From Patiria pectinifera (lineage: Eukaryota > Echinodermata > Asteroidea > Valvatida > Asterinidae), in the NCBI GenBank assembly GCA_029964075.1, contig CM057135.1, positions 22,346,863-22,410,862 on the forward strand: a stretch of 64,000 nt of DNA, in the 5' to 3' direction. Below are positions 21,178 to 33,390 of this stretch, piece after piece. The position numbers were made by a program, and so were the translations under genes. Positions within the stretch are counted from its first letter, which is position 1; every line of letters starts with the position of its first letter. The notes under the pieces are model-generated. The model did no database searches, had not been told where the DNA came from, and was given only the letters and a program-made list of their open reading frames with translations.

Positions 21178-23458
21178 ATGGCGTTTATGCTGCTGCTAGA
21201 CAGAGAAGCTGGCCGGGCATTACGCCGAGAAAGATTGTTTGGAGAGCGTAGACCGCGTAGATGCCCGCTTGATTCTTTGACGGGCGATGAAATTTATAGA
21301 CGCTATCGTTTCACCAGAAATGGAATTACACAGTTATTAGAGAGGGTTGAACTTGAACTAGAACACGATACCAAGGTAATTAATGCGACGAAACGTATAT
21401 ATGTATATTACTATAGGCCTAAGCCTACATACAATTATTATGATGAACTTATATAAGGAATACTAATTTAAAAAAAACCATAGCAAACGTTATAATTAAG
21501 TAACGTACGACTAGGGAAAAGTTTAATGTGGCTAAAGTGTATAGCGCCACCGTTCGTTTACTGAAGAATATTTCAACATGGCAGCGTCCGTACGGACGCA
21601 TTTATTAATAGCATGTTTAGTCGGCCATGTTTAGTCACCTACTTAGTTTTAGCTCCATGGTTTTATCATTTAAACACTGATCCAACCTATAAAGTATTTG
21701 CTGCTCAATGCTACAAACACTGGACGGAATCAAAGCTAAGTTCCTCTTAACTAAATTAATTTGAGTACATGCCGTTCAAACTTGAGTGAGGAGGGGAAGG
21801 TTTTAGGGAAGTACAGGCGCTGGGGCTAACGTATAGGCATGATAGGCCAGGCTTTATAGCCCCATAAATGTGGCCAATTTAATTTACTGGACTACCTCCG
21901 TAAATAATGGCCACACTTCCACCATGTACAAAAACATGTCGAACTTTGTCAAAGTTTAATTTTCGGCAGTGTATATTTTGCCGGAGACGGCAAACCTTTA
22001 GTAAACGTTAGTTTGCCGGATATGCACTGAACATGCGCAGTTACTGTTTTTTTGTACTTAAACATTTTCCGGTGACAAGTTTTAGTCTGGCTCCATGCCA
22101 AAATTATCGTTGTTACCTCGTATTCACAAGATGGGATTCAGACCATTTTATAATTTCGGACTTTATTTCCCTTTTAAAAAAAATCCTCCAGAGCCACAAA
22201 TCTGAAAAAGAAACTGTAATACTCTGCAAAAAATGTTTGAGGCATGTTAAAATAATAAAAGAAGAATATTCTTATTTATTTGGGGATGTGAAAAAAAACC
22301 TGTAAAATGTGGTGCGGTCGGAATCGAACGCGAGTCATCCTGATCACTAGAGCCTTTGCTTAACCATTACACCAAACGTGCTACACAACTTTTGGTGGGA
22401 ATTTAATACATCTTATAATTCAGCCCTATTTTAAAGAGTACAGCGCCCTCTGTTGATATGGATTGCCGCCGGCAAACCTTTAGTAATCGTTAGTTTGCCG
22501 TAATTACCTCCGGCAAAATATCCACTATCTTAATGTTCACAGTCATGACAGTAAGGCTTAGTTTGTAGTTTATTTTTGCTTTAGAACTTTAGAAGCATAC
22601 TCACCATGCTCACCATCCATTAGTTGCGATAATCGTAACCCACCATCCTCCCGACCGGGAGGATACTTACTACTGCACCATGCAAAGCCTAAAATCTTAT
22701 ATTAGAATCAATGACTCAAGGAAGCTGGCTGAGTTAATAGAATCTAATTAAAATCATGTTTGACGTGAACAACATAAAATTGTTAACCGAATCTTCATTT
22801 TCAGGCTGCAAGGTATGCTCATAGGTGATTCAGCATATGCCCTCAGACCTTGGCTTATGACACCAATTGAGAACCCCATAACAGACGCTGAAAGAAATTA
22901 TAACAGGTAATGTGATTCACACTATTTGTCCACAGTTTTTTTAAATAGGGGCGGGAGCTTTTGATGTGCTGAACTATACATGTACATGTATATTTGTGTG
23001 CATTTTTTTTCACTCTCATGGGGGGGGGGGGTGGCAGAGTTCTGAGAATGAGACTCCCTCACCCCTCTGGCTAGGCCACTGAGTAATTTAAAGGTTGAAT
23101 ATTGTATAGAAGGTGTAATTCATACTTGTTATATCTCCGATTGACTTTGACTCATGCCATATTTGTTTATTTTCCCAATTAAAGGTGTCACAGAAGAACA
23201 AGGGTCAAGGTGGAGCAAACGTTCGGTCAACTAAAGCGGAAATTTCCATGCCTGGCACTTGGTCTCAGGGTATCACCCAGTAGAGCATGTCAAATCATCA
23301 AGGCTTGCTGCGTTCTGCACAATCTAGCCAAGATCATGGGTGAGCCTGATTTTGAGGAGGAAGTAGAAGTTGAGGAGGTTGGGGCTCTGCCATATGTTGG
23401 AGTACTCCATGATGGTCAAGCACATAGGGAGCGTATTATTCGTCAGTATTTTAACTAA
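21178..23458 (+). pseudogene. Harbinger transposase, central part missing
   Basis: Exon 1 (21178-21375) starts MAFMLLLDREAGRALRRERL, contains LTGDEIYRRYRFTRNGI and ends at GTAATT. Exon 22805-22906 encodes GMLIGDSAYALRPWLMTPIE after TTTTCAG and ends CAG/GTAATG. Exon 23185-23458 encodes RTRVKVEQTFGQLKRKFPCL and ends TAA. The Asp of GDSAY and the Glu of KVEQTF are separated by 35 residues, the usual D35E spacing of the second and third catalytic residues. The piece with the first catalytic Asp is not found between 21376 and 22804, where a tRNA-carrying element now lies. The N-terminal exon and the last two exons are intact in frame. It acts as a DNA cut-and-paste nuclease in this family; this copy cannot be active. 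Confidence 0.85.
21967..22527 (-). mobile_element. tRNA-carrying miniature transposon T1, copy 2
   Basis: This 561-bp copy has ends CAGTGTATATTTTGCCGGAG and, inverted, TAGTGGATATTTTGCCGGAG. It is oriented opposite to copy 1 and shares its inner landmarks. The tRNA-like block reads on the minus strand: A box TGGTGTAATGG (22364-22374) and B box GTTCGATTCC (22320-22329). The flanking 8-mers do not match, so the duplication has decayed or the ends are off by a few bases. It sits in the intron or gap of the Harbinger transposase. Confidence 0.82.
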
Positions 23459-23533
23459 ATTGATGTATTGTAAAGTTTCATAGTTAATTCAACAGATGTT
23501 GAAATGTTATAAAAAGTAGAGTGGCCTCATATT

Positions 23534-23617
23534 TCATCCTGAGCAAGGACTTTTTCAGAGGCAAAGGATTTTGCATTATGTGATTTCTTGCCTCTGAAAT
23601 TGTCCTTGCTGAGGATG
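23534..23617. repeat. 84-bp hairpin
   Basis: CATCCTGAGCAAGGAC..TTTCAGAGGCAA faces TTGCCTCTGAAA..GTCCTTGCTGAGGATG. It lies about 75 bases after the transposase stop and directly abuts the next inverted repeat. It could be a separate small element or the 3' end of a composite one. Confidence 0.75.
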
Positions 23618-23774
23618 AGTGGGAGACTTTTGAGACAATGGTGGCAGCAAACACACAGGTCCTTTTTTCATTGTTTGCGTCATATTGAGCACGCGCGCTT
23701 TAGCTTAAACATGACGTAAACAATTGAGAAGGACCGGTGTGTTTGCTGCCACCAACGTCTCAAAATCTCCCACT
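23618..23774. mobile_element. 157-bp fold-back miniature element
   Basis: The arms of about 65 bp begin AGTGGGAGA and include GGTGGCAGCAAACACAC and a GCGTCAT/ATGACGTAAACAATTG pair. A relative of the inner part ('gctttacatgacgtaaacgattga') is present near 30575-30600. No target duplication is clear. Confidence 0.8.
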
Positions 23775-24392
23775 ATCATATCAGCCAACTCTTTTTTTTT
23801 AATTTATGTATATTTCAGGTCAATCTAGTCAGTGAGCAGTTTGCAGCAGTTTCTTCTTCATTTTCTGTAATCTGTTTTTATTGGATGCAAATAGGATGGG
23901 CAAGTAAGAGCAAGAAAATCAGCATGGGCAAAAAGAACAGGTTATCGTTAACCCCCCCCCCTCCAGTTTTGGTGACATGTAAAGACACACAACTATTTAA
24001 CAAACAATTGGAAATTAGTTCACAGTAACTATTTATTGTGCTTCTTTGAATAAAAACATACAGTTCAATAATGTATGGCGCTCTTCCATATGTACAATAT
24101 ATATAAAAACGCAGGAGTACTCTTTATTCACACTTTTTACTCTCTTCAAACTAAGATTTTAAGCATCCTCTTGAATAATATATCTTGAAAAAATATTATC
24201 TAGTGTGCATGAGATGAAGCAGGTTTCTTGCACTTCGGTTTTTTTTTGTTGTCTTTGATAACTAATTTTCCAAACAAACAAAAAAGGCCCAGAATCGGTG
24301 ATATCCCCTGGAACAGTGTGAGTAACTTAGAATTTGCAATATTTTTTTTTATATGTATGTTAAAGTTAAGGTTGAGTTAAAAAAAATATATA

Positions 24393-24557
24393 CAGTCGAG
24401 TCTCGTTAATACAAACTCCATCGGACCTAGCCAAATTTGAAAGAGGAACATCAGTCCCATTCATTGTGCACATAAATGTACAGTCGGGACTAAGGCTTTA
24501 TGTTTGTTATAACCAGAATTTTGTATTAACAGAGTTTGTACTAACGAGATTCGACTG
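24393..24557. mobile_element. Tc1/mariner (pogo-like) miniature element
   Basis: This 165-bp element has ends CAGTCGAGTCTCGTTAATAC and, inverted, CAGTCGAATCTCGTTAGTAC, flanked by TA on both sides (24391-24392 and 24558-24559). A CAGT terminus and TA target are typical of pogo/Tigger-type miniature elements. Confidence 0.88.
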
Positions 24558-24859
24558 TAGATAACCTTTACATGCTTTCATTGACTTTGGTTTAAAGAAA
24601 GTAAAATGTTGAACTTAAAATTAGGCACAGTGGAAATAGCTAATGAGAACAAACTTTTTTGTAGCACCATTCGGCATAAATTTGTAGGAGTAATGGAGCT
24701 CTGACATAAGCCCATTTGTACCCGATATTGCAACCAGACTATACATGACTAAACATCGAGTACAAACATGCTCTTCTCAGAGCCATCACTAATTACATAT
24801 ATTTTGCTGAATGTTGTTACCTCAAGTTTATCCTTATTAGATGAAAAAAAAAAACCATT

Positions 24860-26228
24860 TTAGGACTCGGATACGATTACTGCACCGTGCTTCTCCAGTG
24901 TAAATGCCACTAGTATTTGAAAGGAATGGCTAATTTCCTTCAAGGATTCCGTCATGGCTTGTGAAGCTTCCAGTTGTTGCCGAGCTATTTTCAATTTTTC
25001 TTTGTCGATCTGCAACCTTTCCCTCTCGATTTGGAGTATGCTCTGATCTCTTGCCATCTTCTTCCTTTTTGTACTGGTGGTCTTGAACTTGCAGTGCTGC
25101 ACTCGCCCTTTTCTCTCTCTATTTCCTTCTCAACCTCCTCTGGCTCTAACTGTACGGGCTCCACCTCCTCCACCTCCTCCATATCTACATCAGTGTCGAT
25201 TGTGTCACTGCATGTGATGGCTGTAGCAAATGAGTACAATTATATCATCGTCATTTTGTTTGTTTTTACAATTCGCATTTTCCCCTTCCTAACAATGAAT
25301 TCGATAGACACATGTATTACAAATAGTCTTTAAATCATTTAGTTCAAAAATCGTCAACATGTCTTATTGACTTAAACAAAGAATAACACTATTCTTGAAA
25401 TCAGCTGTGTCTCAGACTTGCATGTCATGAAGAGAACAATTCAATATAACTATCCAATAAACACCATAGTTCATGAATTGAGTGGAAATAAATACTCAAA
25501 ATATGTAAGGAAAGAATATTAGTATTTTGAATCAGGTTTTTGTCTGAAGTGTTTTCTCAGTTGTTTTCAAAGGCTTTAAATATCCTACCTTTTTCAACAC
25601 TGCCTAGCAGAAATTCCAAGTCTGGCATTGTTTCGCCTTCGTATTTTTCCACGATGCCATCTTTGCCCACCGGTAGCAGGGCATCGAGGACAAGCTCGTA
25701 TGTCGAGTTTACTGGTGGTTTAGGACCCCCTCCTGAAAATAAGCGAGAGAGCATTGTTATTGTTATTCGAATTGAAGACTTCAAATAATCTTGTAATCTT
25801 GTTAAATGCATTCATGCAATATACTTGAACAGAGTTGAAAAAACTCGAGTTTTGTTATTGTTGAAAATGTTGAAAATGTTTGTTAGCATCAGAGTCAAGG
25901 GCAAAACCTAATATTGAATCAAAAAGTTATTTGAATGAATTTCATTACCTGTTTTGTTGATCTCCCGATGGTAGCTCCTCGCCTGGCTTGAGATATCTTG
26001 CCATTTTTCACGTACTTTGGTCCAGTCCCTTAGTTGGCCCCCACACTCATTCAGCTCATCTGCCGCCATCTTCCAATGATCTTTCTTCACTTTATCTACC
26101 TCAGCTGTAGCCTTGCAGCGTGTGCCAAACAATTTCGCTGTATGGCTCTTAATGAACTCGGCCAGAATTTTGACCTCCTCATGAGACCAGTTCGCGGCTC
26201 GCTCAGGAGGAACTTTAGTCTTAGACAT
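24860..26228 (-). pseudogene. Harbinger Myb-like accessory protein
   Basis: Three minus-strand exons with good splice sites. 25949-26228 begins MSKTKVPPERAANWSHEEVK, contains the Myb/SANT-like tryptophans (W of NWSHEE, W of DHWKM, W of RDWTKVREKW) and ends CAG/GTAATG. 25589-25732 encodes GGPKPPVNSTYELVLDALLP. 24860-25220 starts CSDTIDTDVDMEEVEEVEP and ends with a coiled coil, QIERERLQIDKEKLKIARQQ. A one-base shift separates the acidic part from the coiled coil. In this family the Myb-like partner binds transposon ends and brings in the transposase. It converges with the transposase gene, as expected. Confidence 0.82.
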
Positions 26229-26234
26229 GACTAG

Positions 26235-27060
26235 GCCTATTTAATGTAAGTTTGTGAATGACAGCAATCCAAATGCTGACAGACGGTTGCACACGCCCCA
26301 ACTATTGCAAACACAATTTTTTATCATCATTAACAGATTTATATTATTCCATTTTTCATGTTTTGAATTTTTGTTTTGTTTTACATTTCAATTTGTATGT
26401 AAAACTACTTGGCCCTTGTGTTTGTGGACTCTATTTATTTTTAAATATTTTAATCATAATTCTGAGGTGAATATTGTAACCCCCCCCCCCTCCCAATTTT
26501 ATGGACATGGTTTTTTTTTTTTTTTAAATTGAATACAAGTTTCTTGTTTTCAGAATGAAGCCCTGGTGACGATGGCTGGGAGTAGTTAGAGGCCTATTTT
26601 ACATTAGCCAGCATAGGGCTGAAGCCTAATGTAACCTGGGAAAATATCAGGTTTTTTATCACTCAGTCAAGTTAAGTTTGACTTTGAGTCTTGACTCAAT
26701 AATTAATAATAATATGGTCGAAATTCTGCCTGTGCTGTGACTACTTTATATAGTAGTAAGAGAAAAGTGGTGGTTCTGTGAAGTATGTCCCTTCGTAAGT
26801 TCGTTTTGATTTTGGTGAAAAGAACTGGGGCTTTAGCCTAAATCGCTTTAACTATCGCTAATAATAAAATAAGTTAAAATCTTCTCATTTAACTTCAAAT
26901 TTAACCCCAACCGGAATACGTACTGAATGTGAATTTAAGCCGAAAGCGTGCAGACAACCGACTGACAGAAGTTTGGATGCATTGCAGTCTTTAACTGGAT
27001 ACTCTTTGACTAGGACAACAAAGTTTATCGCTGTAAATATCACTCAGTAGGCCTACTTTA
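26235..27060. other. non-coding part of Harbinger copy 1
   Basis: No gene is seen. A C-run and long T-runs occur at 26480-26525. The sequence lies between the Myb-like start and the right terminal region. Confidence 0.4.
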
Positions 27061-29422
27061 ATTAATCAAATGAATAACTTACCAAAATTCCTTAGCAACG
27101 TGGATGGTCTTCGTATATTTAATAGCAGACAACATCGTCGGCCATCTTCAGCGCGACTGCGTGCGCGTCTCTTGGTTTCGTGCGCTACAGACGGCTGTTG
27201 CATTGTTGTAGACTGTTTTTCACATAAAAGAGTCGTATGCATTAGGGTCATCCTCGTTCACAAACTTTATTTTATATAAAACATTGCTTGCGATGCATCG
27301 TTCTTACGATGTGTTTCGTGAAATTGCAAAAGCAGTTCGTCGTAGCTACGATGCTTCGTAGAGCTGCGATGGCTCGTAAACCCTGCGATGCATCGTAAGT
27401 TAAGAACAGTTTCGTGAAATCGACCGCAGGACATGTACAGGAGAACTGTCCCATGAGAAGGGACAGCCAGTACATTGTCTGTTACCAGTGTGGAAAGGTT
27501 GGCCATATCAGACAGAAATGTCCTCATCGCAGACAGAGACAACCACGACGTTAAGAGACCTTTCCGGCCAACAACTACGGACAAAAATGGTCGGGAAACG
27601 GGCATCCACCAGCTTATTTATATTAGGCCAGGGCCGGGCGGAGCCTTAATGGGCCCAAGAAGACTGAAAACAATGGGATCCTTGATTCTAGTTCTAGTGA
27701 CCGGGAAAGTAAATGTTCTTGGAATAAACACAACGGTATGTACGCGACAGGCAGGATAGATGGAATCGCAATCAGCTTCTTAGTCGACACCGGTCCTTTA
27801 GTGACGATGATCTCAACGAAAAACACACGACCAGATTAACGATCAGTCGGCTGCTATAGACTTGAGCCCGTAGACTTCCCACTACACTAGCAGGTGTTGA
27901 TGGGTTTGACCTTGAAGCATTAGGGAAAAAATACCGAGTCTATCAAGTTAGGAAGTATCGGAAGAAGACAGCAAATAGTTGTAGCGAACATTTTGACAGA
28001 CGGTATCATTGGCATAGACTTTCTTACAGTTGTCAAGTATGTCTGGTTCGACAAGTTTTGAAAATGGATGGCGACGAAATACTCTGTTGGTCGGGAGATG
28101 AGAGTCAGAATGTGTGCAGGGCGGAGATACAAAACAAAACCCTAGTGCCACCACATGCAAAGACACTAGTTCCCATTAAGATCAAATCTGGACAGCTCAC
28201 GGATACGGGTTTGATAGAGCAACGTGGAGACCTGTTCAAGATAAAGAATATAATGGCCGGTAGATGCACCACAGACACTAAAGTCCTGAATCAATACATG
28301 AATGTCGTTAGCCGTGGGATGAAACTGTTTGAGTTACCTCCAAAATTCACAATGGGATGCTGTGAATCAGTGGATACAATCGACGACAACTACTCAGAGT
28401 AACTCTGCTACCGTTTACACACAACAAACTGCTGAAAAAAAGCATAGTTCGATAAGGAACTTTGTTGAGTATTGATGGTAGCCATGAATTGGCTTGGACG
28501 ACTACAACGATTATGTAAATAACGTCAGACAGAGGTTGAGAGCAGCACATGATTTTGCTAGGATCAAGCTGCGCAAGAGTGCTCAGTATCAGGAGTATCA
28601 CCAACCTATTAAAGGCTGTTAAGAGGAAATTAAGTTAGGGGCAGACTGCATTTGTGAAAACGCAGAAGATAGATGATTATGTGTAAAGGGTGCAGAATCA
28701 CCCTCGGAAAACCCAACAGTGGTGCATCTGAAGAGGCTCAAGCCCTATGAAGGGACAAAATCGCCACAATGGTATAAACTACGCCATTAAATCATTTACC
28801 AGGCTGGTAAGGAACTCGGGGAATCCTGATTCGTTCTCAATTATTTGACATGAGAATCACCACACCCATGTCACCATGCAGAGTTATGTATCACTTTAAG
28901 GACTGATCACCCCGCATAAGTGTAACATGGTTTCTTTTTCATTGCGTTGAACAAGTATGAATTACTCATGATAATTACAAGCCGTTGTTTCCCGGAGTCA
29001 AAGGAGAACGTAGTTCAGGTTGGCTATTCCCTATGTTAGCGAAGTGAGTACTTCAAAAGCCTGTCATCAGGACATTATGAAGGTTGCCACCCAGATCTGG
29101 ATTATTTTGGCGTACGTTGACGTGCTGCGGTACGCCACCAAATTGTAGTGAGGAGAGAAGGACCAGCTGCCATGAGGTTGTGCCGGAACAGTAGGGATGC
29201 AAGGAATAAGTGCGTCAGACATGATGAGCATGGGAAATGCTTAAGTTCTGGAAGGTTTAAGCAGCAGCATCAGCGGTGTTGCACCAGGGGTAACTTGCAG
29301 ATAATTCTGTTTTGGGGTTTGAGTGGCCTTCGCGTTGGGACGGTGCCCGTTGCAGAAACGGCATATGATGAGGATGAAGACGACACATCGAAAAAGATCG
29401 CGTAATCATTAATTTCGACTTC

Positions 29423-29875
29423 ATGAGCTCTGGACAGATTAATAATTGTATCATAATACGTGTATTCTTTGAAATAGTATAAATTGTTTGTTGCGGACAA
29501 CAGGCAAAATGACAACAGTAGAGAGCTCTTCACATTACATGATGTGTAGGTATAGAGATGTTATTCAAAGACGATTTAAAGAAACTTGATTATATTGATT
29601 GATTCATTCATAAAATCCTTAAAGTATGCATTAAAGTTTTAGTGACGTTAGTTATGAAGTGTCAGCAGAAGATGATTTTAAGTGAACAGGACATTTGGAC
29701 TAAATCGTTGATTGATTGTATCATAATTATTCTTTGAAATGGTACACTTTGCTTGTTGCGGACAAAAGGGCAAAATGATAACAGTAAATTGCTCTTCTCA
29801 TTACGTGTTGTGTATGAAATGTTGTTCAGAGATAATTTGATTCTTTGATTCATTACTTTACTTAGAGTAGAAAGA
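29423..29875 (+). repeat. direct duplication within the fossil
   Basis: A block of about 150-190 bp with 'attgtatcataat', 'ttctttgaaat', 'ttgttgcggacaa' and 'aaaatga(c/t)aacagta' occurs twice, about 265 bp apart, with roughly one change in seven bases. It lies in the region between the integrase-like part and the 3' LTR. Confidence 0.7.
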
Positions 29876-30183
29876 CAACGTGTTAAGATGTTCAACACTA
29901 GGACAGTAAGCTTGGTCAGAATGTACGTTGTCCGTAGGATAAAAATGTGTATAGCTGTGAAGTTGTAAAACTTAAACCATTTAATAATTTGTCTGGACCA
30001 CGAATTGTTTGTGTTCATTTCTAGTTGTGGTGTTTAAATTAAAAGTTGAGAGTTTACATGTTACTCATATTTTCATGTTGCCTTTCTCGTTTTCATCTCT
30101 CTTTAGTGTACAGAATGTTAAAGCTTCAGAAACGTGTACTTTTGTCGAACCCAGGAGGGTTCGTTTTTGTTCAGCGGGGGTAG

Positions 30184-30510
30184 TGTGACGACTTGAGTCG
30201 TCCCTGTTTATGATGTCATTATTTATAAATAGTCTTGGCATTACGTGACGTGGAGAGCTCCTACTGCGCATGTATTTTTGCGCGATTCACGCCCATTTTC
30301 CACAGGTGGAAAATGAGTGCGCCCTCTTGTGACTCGACCGTGCAGGGACCACGCTACGTGGCGCTCTACAATCCTATAACCTTGATTCAAGTCGCCTGAA
30401 AAATGGGTACCCTTTACTATTGTGTTAATAAAATATTCGCAGCCCCCTTGAAGGTCAGCTAGCTCTTTACACGCGTACACGCGTGCAGTGGTACTTACTT
30501 GTGACATCAC
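30184..30510 (+). promoter_or_regulatory. 3' LTR (5' part) of the Gypsy-like fossil
   Basis: It begins TGTGACG directly after the G-rich tract 'cagcgggggtag'. A TATA-like TATAAATA follows within 50 bases. The end near 30507 (gtgacatcacaca) is a guess based on the ACA terminus. Confidence 0.5.
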
Positions 30511-30559
30511 ACAACTCAGTGGTATCATACGAGCGCGTGGTGTTGCGCCATATAGCGCA

Positions 30560-31060
30560 CTCAAACTTTAGCTTTACATGACGTAAACGATTGAAAAGAA
30601 CGGCAGTGCGTAGTGTTAAATCTAAGCTATATCCGCTCCGTTCACAAGTACCCCCTCACCGGCGAAGGCAGAACAGTTTGGGGTGACAAACCGACGCCGT
30701 CATGTCTGACAGCAATTCATTTGCTGCAAAGCGCGGCCACTGCGTGTACATAGAACAAATCCCCTGGTGTACGCGCGTCACACACAAGGAACGGTGCGCG
30801 TCAACCAGCGAAATGTCCCGTCCCGTAAAAGGGCACCCTCTTTAGTTAGCGCACGGAGCTCATACTGCCTTTTTTTTGCAGCTTTTTCGAGAACCGCTCT
30901 TCCAAACCACTTCAAACTTGACACTGCACATTCTGTTGTCCCGAGCAACCCACCCACCGATTTTCAACTTCATATGGTGTCCGGTTCTTGAGATAATCGA
31001 CGTACAGACGGACAGACACACACACATAGAGCGATTCCTGGAATTATAGTAAAGACCAGT
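30560..31060 (-). mobile_element. possible Helitron 3' flank remnant
   Basis: This stretch resembles 62220-62560, which lies just past a Helitron helicase. Shared landmarks: 'gga.ctcat..tgc' plus poly-T, ACTTCAAACT, 'cccgcgcaa/cccgagcaa', 'ccaattt/ccgatttt', and GAGATAAT(C/T)G(A/C)CGTACAGAC(G/A)GACAGAC. The match is too long to be chance, but the element's identity rests on the neighbour at 62.8 kb. No terminus is resolved. Confidence 0.45.
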
Positions 31061-31984
31061 GCAGTGTCCGTCTTAAATGTGCATGTTCGGGAAGCGCAGC
31101 CTTGCCGCTGGTATTGGTTGCATGCTTGCAGAGTTTTTGAGGTCTGCTCGTGCAATCTACGCACGCGATTCAATGATGTTGTTTTCATTGGTTGAACGCA
31201 CATTCACGTCAAAGTTTTTACTAAGTTTAAAGTTGTTTTGGCGAGTGGTACGCAAAAAATGGCGGAGATATTCAGCCGTACTGGACAATGGTATCGCCCT
31301 GCAGCTCCGTCGACCGGCTACAGTGGTGCACGTGGTTGCTCAGGCGACTGCAAAATGAATATGCCTGTGCAGTTACTACTTTTTTTTGGTGAGATTCAGT
31401 TATAACTTGATTGTAACCCCTTGTGGTTTGTGTTTCAGTTTAATAACTTATTGATATCCATATCTTATATATAAAAAAATTGGGGAAAAAATGCGGTCCC
31501 CCCCCCCGCAATATCCCCCTGGGATTCCCCCCAGTTGCCCTGTCTGCTTCAATTCTTATATCCCTTCCTCCCTTCCCCGTCCTCGTCTGCATCTATTATC
31601 ATTTCTTCACCATTCTATACACACAAAAAACATTAAATTGTTGGTTTTTTGTTTTTCTGCATGCAGCAGCAACCGTGTATGTTGGCTCAGTTTTTAGTTC
31701 AAATTGTTCATTTTTTTTAACGTCATAGAGACTTAATGTAAGCATAAAAAACAAATGTATGTTTATTTCTAAGAGCCTTTCCATTTGTCCTAATAGTGAA
31801 AAAGAAATTTGATATTCATATACGTTTCGTCATTGAAATCATTTTGTTTTACAGTGTTAAGCCATAATATATCAGTAATCACTATTCTTTACAGATAGGC
31901 TGTTGTACAACGTTAATTCGATATTAAGTTTAAATCCATTGCTACGAAAGCGTTGAAAGTTCATAAAACAAACTAAAAAGAAAA
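31061..31984. other. no recognised gene
   Basis: An open frame at 31077-31358 on the plus strand is GC-richer than its surroundings, but I cannot match it. Otherwise there is a C-run at 31499 and pyrimidine-rich sequence to 31620. Confidence 0.25.
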
Positions 31985-32180
31985 TTAAGTCATACTTATG
32001 ACTTGTATCTCATAATTATAACATATTAGTAAGTCATAGTTATGACTTATATGTTATAATGACTTTGGATACTTTATAATAATGACTTAATACTAAGTCA
32101 TAATTAGGACTTCACACACAGTTGTAATTAGTAGATATGTCATAACCATGCCTTAATAATAAGTCTGAATCATGACTTTT
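31985..32180. repeat. AAGTCAT/ATGACTT palindromic repeats
   Basis: AAGTCATA and TATGACTT alternate about ten times, so the stretch can fold in many registers. No terminal repeats are visible. The sequence on both sides (to 32539) has no gene. Confidence 0.75.
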
Positions 32181-32539
32181 TCTTAGTTTGTCTTATGTTT
32201 CTTTAACGCTACCTTACATTGCTGGGTTGGCTGCCAGATGTGAAAAACCACAAAAACCTTTGGAAAAGTGGAAACGTATACCTGATCTATGCAAGACAAC
32301 TCCTTCGGGCTAGGGTAGCAATGATAACAAAATTGTACCAATATACGTTGCAGAGCTGACTTACCGACGACTCCATCATTTGGGCGATTTTTAGGGTGTA
32401 TAAAGGTGTTTAAAGTATTTATGCCAAAATTCTTAATTCTTGTCTAAATTTTGAGATTTGGAGCCCCCACTTTGTGGTGAATCAGTCACACAAAAAATCC
32501 ATAATTAGTGACATAGTGAAAAAGGCGGAAATTCGCTGT

Positions 32540-32830
32540 TAATCAGCTTATGAAAGGTGTGCGTCCAAAATACCAACGAATATTATTCGTCAGTTTGTCA
32601 GATTGTGCACAGGCGATCCGACAGACTGACGAAAAACTTACAAATTTTTCGCTGGTAACCACCTTATGTAAGATGCACATCTTACATAAGCTGGTTACTA
32701 GCGAAATATTCTGTGCGTTCAGAGTACTAACGAATGCGTTTCGTCAGTTTGTCGGATCAAGGTCAAACAGGCCTCTGTGCATTACACACGGCCACTGACT
32801 GACGAGAGAAGTTTGTATTCCACCAACTTT
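32540..32830. mobile_element. fold-back element
   Basis: The central inverted repeat TTTCGCTGGTAACCACCTTA / TAAGCTGGTTACTAGCGAAA has almost no spacer (arms about 32646-32674 and 32677-32705). Outside it, 'caacgaat..tattcgtcagtttgtcaga' faces 'tccgacaaactgacgaaacgcattcgttag' read in reverse. The outer borders are approximate. Confidence 0.65.
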
Positions 32831-33390
32831 GTATTATCAATAAGAGAAGGATATTAAGTGGTTTTTAAAGCTACAGTCCTTCATTTGCAGTTATCCAAAA
32901 AGTAACTGACGTAGGTATCGTTGGAAAAACATAATATGATGAAAGATAGTAAGGGAACTAAATTCCCTGTGAAATTAATATTTCTGGCAAGCTGTCATTT
33001 TGAAGAAATCAACAAACAGAAGGCCTTTTTGTAAGTAATTCGGGTTTTTTCCCCGGCGAGAATTAGAAACAAGGGCAAGCACGACACATACGACACACAT
33101 TCGCGAGCGGCTGCTGCGTGGCCACTTATCAAAATCCCAAGATTCAACCAGTAAAAATCCAAGAAATTCCAAGGTAATGGAAAACAGTGTACACAATTCA
33201 AAATGTATTTCAACAGAGCACGCAATAGCCTAAAATCATATAGACATTTGATATTTTTACCACCAAAAATTCGAAGGTCTTGGGTGAAATCCCAAGGAGT
33301 GGCAACAAAAATAATTATTACAAAAGAAATACTGTGCCAGTAATGACGTTTACAAAGGAACTGCAATCATGGCATGCATGCATCGTAAAT

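Larger units (their letters stand above)
21058..27421 (+). mobile_element. PIF/Harbinger transposon, copy 1
   Basis: It carries a transposase gene on the plus strand and a Myb-like gene on the minus strand, converging, which is the standard two-gene layout of autonomous Harbinger elements. End sequences agree in part: left ACGATTTCTCGAAACTTACGATGCG, and the right end inverted gives TCGATTTCACGAAACTG followed by CTTACGATGCATCG. Subterminal ACGATGCATCGTA-like motifs repeat on the right. No clean 3-bp duplication is visible. It contains further insertions (21967-22527, 23618-23774, 24393-24557), so it is not recent. Confidence 0.75.
27430..30560 (+). mobile_element. Gypsy-like LTR retroelement (fossil)
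   Basis: Recognisable parts in order: a CCHC zinc knuckle (C-YQ-CGKVGH-C pattern, about 27480-27530), a retropepsin-like region with a DTG active site near 27790 and the IIGIDFL motif near 28010, an integrase-tail-like region (about 28500-28760), a purine-rich tract, and the start of a 3' LTR at 30184 (TGTGACGACTTGAGTCG) with TATAAATA near 30225. The LTR's right end is not clear. The element is broken in many places and looks old. Its left side abuts Harbinger copy 1. Confidence 0.7.

Noticed and set aside
31985-32180. CRISPR-like or operator array of AAGTCAT palindromes
   Set aside because: There are no spacers of constant length and the DNA is animal nuclear; it is a simple palindromic repeat.
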